21,193 nt of DNA. Source: JBLHKW01 sp047618565 (GTDB taxonomy: Bacteria > Planctomycetota > UBA1135 > GCA-002686595). Below the pieces are notes generated by a model. The model saw nothing but the letters and a program-made list of their open reading frames with translations. It searched no databases and had not been told where the DNA came from. This document shows, one piece after another, positions 14,965 through 21,193 of the stretch (positions are counted from its first letter, which is position 1; every line of letters begins with the position of its first letter). Made by a program: the position numbers and the translations under genes. Location: the NCBI GenBank assembly GCA_047618565.1, contig JBLHKW010000092.1, forward strand, positions 1 through 21,193, in the 5' to 3' direction.

Positions 14965-16053
14965 TTGAACACTCGCGCGAGCCGCAATCGTGCACCCCGC
15001 ACGGCCACGGCGGGCCTTACGCTGATCGAGCTGATGGCGGTGGTGACGCTGCTGTCGTTCATCATCGGTATCGGGCTCGGCATGTTCGCAGGTCTCGATC
15101 CGGGGCGGCAGGTCGCAGCCAGCCTGGTGCAGAACACCCTGCGCAGTGCGCACAACTCTGCCATCGCGCGCAGCAGCTCCGCGCGCGTCCGCATCGATGC
15201 CGCGGCGGGCACGCTGTCAGCCGAGCAGATCAGCGTCATCGGTACCTGGCACTTCGAGGCCGAACCTGTGGTGGGGGCCTTCCAGCTCGACGGGGCGGCG
15301 CACGGAATGGACCGCGGCTACATCAGCGATGACGGCTACCAGGGACGTGCGCTGGCGATGCACGGACAGCCGGAAGGTGCACGCGTGGAGATTCCCGTGC
15401 ACACGGATCCGGCGTACGACTTTGGAGCGGGCTTCGCACTGAATTTTGCCCTGCGGCTGGAGGGGGACCGCGCGGCCAAGCTGCTGGATGTGGGCCGCGT
15501 CCTGCTCGTCGGAGTCAGGCGCCAGGGCGTGCTCGAGGTGGCCTTCATGCACGAGGTCGAGGACGACCCTATGGCCAGGGGCGAGAGCATTGGCGAGGGC
15601 ATTGGCGAGAGCATTGGCGAGGGAGTCGGTCGATCCGGCGGCAAGATCGTGCTGCGCACGCCCCCCGGCACGCTGCGCCCGGGCCGCTGGGCGCGCATCC
15701 GTGTGGCCTATGACCGGGCTCGCTTCACGGTCGCCGTGGACGGGGTCGAGGTCGCCAGCATGGACGAGAGCGCTCCCGTCTGGCGGGTCGAGCATGCGCT
15801 CGTCATCGGCGGCGGGCAGACGGCCTTTCCCGGCAGCCTGGACAGCCTGGTCGTCAGCGCCGTGAAGGTCGGGGACGCGGTGGTCTTGCCGGAGGGCGTG
15901 CGCCTGGCGTCGGGGACGCCGAGCGAGGTGCTGTTCGCATCGGGCGGTGCGCTCGACCCGCGCCGGCATGCTGCGCCCGTGGATGTGGTCCTGGAATTCG
16001 CCGATGGCCAGCGCCAGACGATCAAGGTCAACCTGTACGGGACGGTGGAATGA
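14965..16053 (+). CDS. GspH/FimT-like pseudopilin with an inserted LamG-like domain
   Basis: From the TTG at 14965 the product has 362 residues: a basic 17-residue leader, cleavage at G17|L18, and the helix LTLIELMAVVTLLSFIIGIGL with E22 at +5. The segment LVQNTLRSAHNSAIARSSSARVRID (54-78) matches the GspH/FimT start, and the last strands (VDVVLEFADGQRQTIKVNLYGTVE) match its end. Between them (about 95-300) lies a LamG/jelly-roll-like domain with WHFE, FQLDG, RALAM, VEIPVHTD, FALNFALRLEGD, RWARIRVAYD and FTVAVDG. Usual GspH is about 160-200 residues, so the insertion doubles it. Other possible starts are TTG 14905 (GAGG six bases upstream) and ATG 14878; both give unusually long leaders overlapping gspG. 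Confidence 0.82.
   Translation: MNTRASRNRAPRTATAGLTLIELMAVVTLLSFIIGIGLGMFAGLDPGRQVAASLVQNTLRSAHNSAIARSSSARVRIDAAAGTLSAEQISVIGTWHFEAEPVVGAFQLDGAAHGMDRGYISDDGYQGRALAMHGQPEGARVEIPVHTDPAYDFGAGFALNFALRLEGDRAAKLLDVGRVLLVGVRRQGVLEVAFMHEVEDDPMARGESIGEGIGESIGEGVGRSGGKIVLRTPPGTLRPGRWARIRVAYDRARFTVAVDGVEVASMDESAPVWRVEHALVIGGGQTAFPGSLDSLVVSAVKVGDAVVLPEGVRLASGTPSEVLFASGGALDPRRHAAPVDVVLEFADGQRQTIKVNLYGTVE
15580..15627 (+). repeat. 12-bp tandem repeat (four units) inside the GspH-like gene
   Basis: Four copies of GGCGAGRGCATT, the last degenerate, run from 15580 to 15627. They encode repeated Gly-Glu-(Ser/Gly)-Ile at residues 206-221, in a loop between two strands of the LamG-like domain. The period is a multiple of three, so copy-number change would alter loop length without a frameshift. 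Confidence 0.9.
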
Positions 16054-19000
16054 TGGGCCCCACGAGGAACCGCTTCGCGCGCCGCGCTCCCGCGCTGCGC
16101 AGGCCCGCAAGCGGGGGCTTCGCCCTGCTCACGGTGCTGTTCGTCCTGCTCTTTCTGCTCGTCTTCTGTGCCCCGTTTCTTATGACGGCGCGCAACGCGG
16201 ACCAGGCCAGCGCACAGCTCTCCGATCGCGCTCAGGCGCGCATCGCGGTGGAGTCTGCGGCACGGCATGCACGCGCCGTCCTTCAGGCCTCCCACATCGC
16301 GGTCGATGAGACGGTTTACTTCGACAGCCAGGAGGAGCTTGCGGTCGACAACCGCTTTCCGGACGCCTTCCTGGACGCACGCGATGCCCGGGGTGTGATG
16401 TGGGACGTGGCGGCCCTCGACCTGGCGGGCATGATCGACCTGAACAGCGCCAGCCCGCAGGTGATCGGCAATGTCCTGGGGCTGGTGACGCGACTCAGCT
16501 CGGTGACGGAGGCCGAGGCGACCGAGCTCGTGGTGGCCAGCACCGCGGGCTTCGAGTCCGAGGGCTTTCTGGTGATCGATGGCGAGGTCGTGCACTACCA
16601 GGCGAAGGACGCCAGCCGGTTCCTCGAGTGCACGCGCAGCGTCGGCGTGAAATGGAACAGGGACAACGTGCGGATTCCGAGCGGTCCCCTGGCCGCGGAG
16701 ACGCACGGCGTCGGAACCACGGTTATCGATCAACGCGCCTTTGCGCCCGTGCACTGGCGCAGCGCTTCGCGCGACGGGCAGGCGCGCTTTCTGGACGCGG
16801 AGGAGCAGGTGCGCGAGTCCGCGCTCTTCGCCATGGCCGGCGAGCTGGGCGACGGAATGTTGGCCGGTTTGGCGGACCAGTGCTCCGTGTATTCTGGCGT
16901 CCGTGGCGGGAGCCCGTGGCAATGGCCCGTGCGACTGCGGCGGCCCCTGGCGGCGCGCGTGAGCCAGGAGATCGTGGTCGAGAGTCCGCGCTGGTTTGCG
17001 TCCGGGGCGACGGTTCAGGTCTCGGATGGAATCGGCAGCGAGGTCTTCTTCGTGCGCCACCGGAGCGACTCCGGGAAGCTCTTCCTGGACCGACCGGTCG
17101 CTCGTGATTACGACGCCTGGACCACTTCGGTGCGCGTGCTCGCGCGGCGTCCGGTCAATCTGAACACCGCGTCGCCCGAGGTGCTGAACACGCTCTTCGC
17201 CAACGTGCAATTGAAGGGCGTCAACTCGCGCGTGACGCGCGCCGAGGCGCGTTCCATGGCGGCCCTGGTCGTGGCCTCGCGCCCGATCACCGGCCACGAG
17301 GACTTCCTGCGCCGGGTGATCCTGCCCGCGGCGGGCATCGAGCCCCTGCCATCGGACGCAGCGGTGATTCCGGCGGTGTTCGAGGCCGACGGTCAGGCGG
17401 GCCTGATCGACGAGTCGGACGCGCTGGCGCTCTACGCCAACGGACTGAACGCCAACGACAGCATGCTGGCCTTTGGGACCATGCCCTACGGCTTCACCTC
17501 GCGTGACGTCTTCCGGCTGGACCTGCGCAGCTCGATCAATGCACCCACGGGGGTCGAACGCGTGGCCCTGACCGGCGAGCGGGTCGAGGTGGTCGTGCCT
17601 CAGAGTGAGCTGTTCTCTGTCTGGGCGCGCCAGGAAGATTTCGACGAGGCCCTGCGCCTGACGCGCCAGTCGCCGTGGTGGTTGAGCGGGCCGCGTGCGA
17701 CCACCCAGCACGATGGCGTCCAGCCGCCATCACGCCTGAACGCGCACTTCGGGACACGTGGAGGTCGGCCCTTCGTTCCCGGCGATTCCACCGCGCTCGA
17801 GGCGGGCGGCGGGCAGGTCGCGGGCGGGGCAGAGTCGGAGGCCGACGCGATCCAGCACGTCTTCGCGTCCCGGGATGACGACGGCTGGCTGCAGCTCGCG
17901 CCCGCGCGCGTGGCCGAGTACGGCGACCGCTTGCGTCGCATGGAACACTTCGACCATGAGACGCGCGCGCTCGAGGGGCGCTACCTCCCGGACGAGACGC
18001 TCAACTACGAGACCGCGGACGAGATCGTCCAGTGGACCGGAACTACGTCGGCGGCGGACGGGCTGCTGCGACCGCTCTCATTCTCGGCCTGGATCCAGCC
18101 ACAGTCCCTGGATGGCGGGATTCTGCTCGACGTGGGCGCGGCCGGTGACGAATCCGACCGCGTCTCCCTGGAGCTCGAAGAGGGCGACCTGGTGCTGCGC
18201 GTGTACGACGGTTTCGGCGACCACCGCGACACGGAGCTCAAGGAGGTGGGCGAGGTGCGCTACGCCGTGGCCGAACAGGGCCCGGATCCGGGCCTGCCTG
18301 CGGACACCTGGCACCACGTCCAGATCGACGTGCGCGGCAACCGGCCGGATCAGATGTCGATGGTCGTGAACGGCAGCACCCAGGGCGTTCGCACCCCGGG
18401 CATGACGCGCCTCAATGCGGCGCTCGACGAGAGCGCCCTGTTCGTTTCGGTCGAGTCGACCGAGGGCTTCCCGGACCAGGGCGTGCTGCGCGTCGGCAAC
18501 GAGCTGGTCGAGTACGTGTCACGCAGCGGCGCAGGCTTCACGGCGCAGCATTACGCAAGCGGCGAGCTTGCGGGCTTCGGCGGACGTGGTGCGCGCTCCC
18601 GCTATCAGCTCGACGGTGACACTCTGAGCGCGCCGTCCGGTCCCTCACTCTTCCATGACGAGTCCGCGTCGCTTCCCGCGTATCACCAGAGCGGGGCATC
18701 GGTCTCGTTGTACGGCTACGCGCAGCCGCTCTCGAGTCCGCTGACGACCGCCGGGGTCACGCTGCCGGAGCTGGGCAGCTTCCGTGCGGCGCGTGTCGTC
18801 GGCACGATCGGCGGACCGGCTGACGGCGACACGATCGTCGTGGGGGCCAACCTGGAGCCCTTCACGGTGCAGGGCTTCGAGGCGGGCGGCCTGACACGGG
18901 TCGAAGGGCTCGTACTGGCGGACGCCGACTCGAGTGCTGGAGGCGTGCAGTACCTCGAGGCGTTCCCCGAGGGCGGGGGCTACGTTGCGCTGATTCAGGG

Positions 19001-21193
19001 GAAGTGGGGTCACCTCGGTCAGGCGGAGTCCAACGCGGGCGGCACGCTCGGCGGCGTCGAGGTGATCCGATACGGGAGTCGCGCGGGCCCGAACCTGACG
19101 AACCTGACCCGTGGGCACCTCACGGGCCTGACAAACGTCGGGGCACAGGACCCGAATTTCTCGGTGGGCGGTACGCGCGCGTACGTGCTCGACTGGAAGT
19201 CGAACTATCGCGACTCGGACAACCGTCCACTGTCCACCATCTACGAGGCCGGCGTGTTCGTCGTGCCCCTGTCCATTCCGGTCTCGGGCTGGTCCACGGC
19301 GACCCAACCGGACAGGTCGGACTTCGTTCAGATCACGGAGCGCGCCAATGCGGAGCTGACCGAGTGGGTCCGCTACGACGAGGTGGGCGTTAGTAGCACG
19401 GGGAGCGGCGCGCATCTCGTGCGCGACAGCGTGCAAGCCCTGTTCCAGACGTACACAGTGGTCACCGGTCGGCGCGGCCTGGGCGAGGTCGGCGCGGGCT
19501 CACCGGATCCGCCTCCCCCGGGCAACGATGACGACGGCGGTGGGGGACTTGGCGGAAGCAACGGCGCCACCGGAGGCGACGGCGGTTCCGAGCAGGCGCG
19601 CAGTGGCGCGCCCGCGCCTCCCGGGCCCGCTGCCGCATCGGTCGCGGTCCAGGGCGGCGGCGGCGCCAGCGGCCTCTGGCAGACCGAGCTGGGAGTCGAC
19701 GAACTGACCGACTTTCCGCTTTCCCGTGCACTGGGAGCGGCGCTGCGCTTCAGGGGCGTGCTCGGTACTCACCCGCAGGCTCACCGTGCCGGCTCGGTGC
19801 TGGTGCCTGTATTCGAGATCAAGGACCGCGGAGCAAACCGCGGTCGCCCGGGGCGGTTCGACCGTGTCTTCATCGCTCCCCACGACGACCCCACGAGCAT
19901 CGGCTTCACCGCCAGCGTCCATCGCGGGCACTGGCCCGCGGACGATTCGCCCAGGTACGGCTGGGCGTGGAACACCGGCGCCGCGGTCAACGCTCCCATC
20001 GAGCCGGGCCTCGAGACGGTCAACGAGGAGCTTGAAGTCGGCGAGTACACGATCAACGGGGTGATGTATCTCGCCTTCGAGGCGCCCCTACCCGTCCCGC
20101 TGGAGCCTACGGACCCGGATCCGGGCCGGCTCGAGATCCCCGATGACACGCGCTTGCTGTCGCGCATCTCCAAGTTCCCGTCGGGTGAGCGTCCGCGTCT
20201 TGTGGACACCGTCGGCGTCGGCACGAGCTTCCGGCCCAATGCTACTTCGGTCGTGCCCTCGGCGGTGATCGACGAGATCGTGTTCGGCACGCCGATCTTT
20301 GCCGAGAAGGCGAACGACCACTCGCTCCAGGGTGCGCAGCTGATCCTGACCCAGCCCTTCAACCCCAACTCCACCAACCTGGTGGTCGATCCTGGGCTGC
20401 TGCGCGTTCCGGGCGGGACCGTGCGGCGCGGCAGTCCCCTCGACGAGTTGCCCGAGGGTGGTGGGCTCCTGCGCATCGGCAACGAGATCCTGGCCTACGA
20501 GACGCGCGATGCGAGCACGGGCGACTTCTACCTGGGCTTCTCCGGCCGCGGGCTGCTCGGCTCGCAGCCACAGGCGCACGATGCGGGCGAGCTCGTGACG
20601 TGGCTCGAGTCCTGGCCCGTCTCGACCCTCGCGACCGCCATCACGGCCAGCGACAGCACGATCCCCGTGGCCGACCTGCAGACGTTCCCTTTCCAGGGCA
20701 CGCTGCTGATCGACAACGAGTTGGTCCATTACACACGCAAGCGCGACGGGTCGCTCGAGATGCCGCGCGCGTCACAGCAGCCCGGCCTCATGGATGAGAA
20801 GGGCGACGGCCTGTTCCGCGGTCGATTCGGCACCGTGCCCAGTGCGCACAACGGTGGCGCGCCGGCGATCCTGTTCCCGATCCGCTACTGGGATCGCTGG
20901 GCCGATCGCGCGGACGCGCCCGAGCTGGCCTGCTTCGGTTTCGAGTTCGATCAGCCCGGCGCGTGGTGGAAAGCCGTGCACTGGGAGGCCGAGTCCGCGG
21001 GCCACGGCGGTGTGCAGATGGGCGTGTTGCAGCGCACGGACGCCAGCGTGCCCTGGGATAGCGACCCGGAGCTCCAGGATGGACTCGACCTGATGTGGGA
21101 AGGCGAGGATGCCGGCGGCATGGTGCCGGTCGCGAGGCAGTCGGACCGCATCGAGTGGCGCATCTTCGCACGCTACGATCCCGGCGCATTCGA
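16050..21193 (+). CDS. Giant GspK-like pseudopilin with LamG-like domain and repeated beta modules (partial, open at right edge)
   Basis: One frame is open from ATG 16050 to the window end (1714 codons read, no stop). The N-terminus is a basic leader ending SGG, then FALLTVLFVLLFLLVF. Position +5 is Thr rather than Glu, as in the GspK minor pseudopilin, which caps the pseudopilus tip. Two GspK SAM/helix-hairpin-helix motifs follow, IDLNSASPQVIGNVLG (129-144) and VNLNTASPEVLNTLF (369-383). A LamG-like domain lies at about 670-800 (LSFSAWIQ, DTWHHVQIDV). A short module G-x-L-x-I-x-N/G-E-x-x-x-Y recurs, centred near Y183, Y822, Y1483 and Y1561, with weaker copies near Y1008 and Y1109. A Gly/Pro-rich linker spans 1151-1208. 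Usual GspK is about 300-350 residues. The start (ATGATG) overlaps the previous stop. Confidence 0.87.
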   Translation, partial: MMGPTRNRFARRAPALRRPASGGFALLTVLFVLLFLLVFCAPFLMTARNADQASAQLSDRAQARIAVESAARHARAVLQASHIAVDETVYFDSQEELAVDNRFPDAFLDARDARGVMWDVAALDLAGMIDLNSASPQVIGNVLGLVTRLSSVTEAEATELVVASTAGFESEGFLVIDGEVVHYQAKDASRFLECTRSVGVKWNRDNVRIPSGPLAAETHGVGTTVIDQRAFAPVHWRSASRDGQARFLDAEEQVRESALFAMAGELGDGMLAGLADQCSVYSGVRGGSPWQWPVRLRRPLAARVSQEIVVESPRWFASGATVQVSDGIGSEVFFVRHRSDSGKLFLDRPVARDYDAWTTSVRVLARRPVNLNTASPEVLNTLFANVQLKGVNSRVTRAEARSMAALVVASRPITGHEDFLRRVILPAAGIEPLPSDAAVIPAVFEADGQAGLIDESDALALYANGLNANDSMLAFGTMPYGFTSRDVFRLDLRSSINAPTGVERVALTGERVEVVVPQSELFSVWARQEDFDEALRLTRQSPWWLSGPRATTQHDGVQPPSRLNAHFGTRGGRPFVPGDSTALEAGGGQVAGGAESEADAIQHVFASRDDDGWLQLAPARVAEYGDRLRRMEHFDHETRALEGRYLPDETLNYETADEIVQWTGTTSAADGLLRPLSFSAWIQPQSLDGGILLDVGAAGDESDRVSLELEEGDLVLRVYDGFGDHRDTELKEVGEVRYAVAEQGPDPGLPADTWHHVQIDVRGNRPDQMSMVVNGSTQGVRTPGMTRLNAALDESALFVSVESTEGFPDQGVLRVGNELVEYVSRSGAGFTAQHYASGELAGFGGRGARSRYQLDGDTLSAPSGPSLFHDESASLPAYHQSGASVSLYGYAQPLSSPLTTAGVTLPELGSFRAARVVGTIGGPADGDTIVVGANLEPFTVQGFEAGGLTRVEGLVLADADSSAGGVQYLEAFPEGGGYVALIQGKWGHLGQAESNAGGTLGGVEVIRYGSRAGPNLTNLTRGHLTGLTNVGAQDPNFSVGGTRAYVLDWKSNYRDSDNRPLSTIYEAGVFVVPLSIPVSGWSTATQPDRSDFVQITERANAELTEWVRYDEVGVSSTGSGAHLVRDSVQALFQTYTVVTGRRGLGEVGAGSPDPPPPGNDDDGGGGLGGSNGATGGDGGSEQARSGAPAPPGPAAASVAVQGGGGASGLWQTELGVDELTDFPLSRALGAALRFRGVLGTHPQAHRAGSVLVPVFEIKDRGANRGRPGRFDRVFIAPHDDPTSIGFTASVHRGHWPADDSPRYGWAWNTGAAVNAPIEPGLETVNEELEVGEYTINGVMYLAFEAPLPVPLEPTDPDPGRLEIPDDTRLLSRISKFPSGERPRLVDTVGVGTSFRPNATSVVPSAVIDEIVFGTPIFAEKANDHSLQGAQLILTQPFNPNSTNLVVDPGLLRVPGGTVRRGSPLDELPEGGGLLRIGNEILAYETRDASTGDFYLGFSGRGLLGSQPQAHDAGELVTWLESWPVSTLATAITASDSTIPVADLQTFPFQGTLLIDNELVHYTRKRDGSLEMPRASQQPGLMDEKGDGLFRGRFGTVPSAHNGGAPAILFPIRYWDRWADRADAPELACFGFEFDQPGAWWKAVHWEAESAGHGGVQMGVLQRTDASVPWDSDPELQDGLDLMWEGEDAGGMVPVARQSDRIEWRIFARYDPGAF

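Noticed and set aside
15708..17711. 667-codon minus-strand frame
   Set aside because: It lies opposite the giant GspK-like gene, whose plus frame carries clear family motifs. Its translation is Arg/His/Gln-rich with no domain, as expected of antisense to high-GC coding DNA.
1..21193. CRISPR arrays, tRNA or rRNA genes, insertion sequences, prophage
   Set aside because: None seen: no spaced direct repeats of CRISPR type, no tRNA-like cloverleaf noticed, no transposase or integrase motif in any frame with coding signals.

Overview
The window is GC-rich, densely coding bacterial chromosome. The gene content suggests a planctomycete or a close relative: a eukaryote-type Ser/Thr kinase, an FHA protein, a PilM/PilN-like and pseudopilin cluster, LamG-type domains, and very long secreted ORFs. 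This taxonomic placement is inference, because there is no rRNA or marker gene to settle it.

Left part (1-5323). At the very edge, a plus-strand Thr-rich dipeptide-repeat tail probably ends at 116. It overlaps the 3' end of a minus-strand, single-ring Clp-type AAA+ ATPase (113-1588). A divergent Ser/Thr kinase (1694-2749) starts a tightly coupled three-gene unit: the kinase, a protein with two tandem YkgJ-like cysteine-cluster domains (2746-3636), and a membrane-anchored HExxH metallopeptidase (3633-4847). The 476-base gap that follows is not empty. It holds three consecutive hairpins (4881-4981) and a 40-residue, one-helix membrane protein on the minus strand (5001-5123) with a good Shine-Dalgarno site and a leader hairpin.

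Middle part (5324-6982). A RadC/JAB-family protein (+) and the 16S rRNA methyltransferase RsmE (-) converge with a 4-base gap. The homology of RsmE runs upstream of its first ordinary start codon.

Right part (6983-21193, running off the edge). Seven plus-strand genes, overlapping or closely spaced, form a type II secretion / type IV pilus-like assembly operon: an FHA-TM protein with a carbohydrate-binding-like periplasmic region; a PilM-PilN fusion (GspL-like); a PilO/GspM-like protein; a large TPR protein with a C-terminal beta-sandwich; a GspG-like major pseudopilin; a GspH/FimT-like pseudopilin with a LamG-like domain inserted in its globular head; and a giant GspK-like pseudopilin (more than 1714 residues). 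The giant ORF is open in one frame from 16050 to the window end and carries the GspK SAM-like motifs, a LamG-like domain and several copies of a short beta module. Lectin-like beta-sandwich domains in at least four of these seven proteins are the most unusual theme. They suggest a pseudopilus machine specialised for surface or polysaccharide contact. The secretion ATPase (GspE), platform (GspF) and secretin (GspD) are not in the window.
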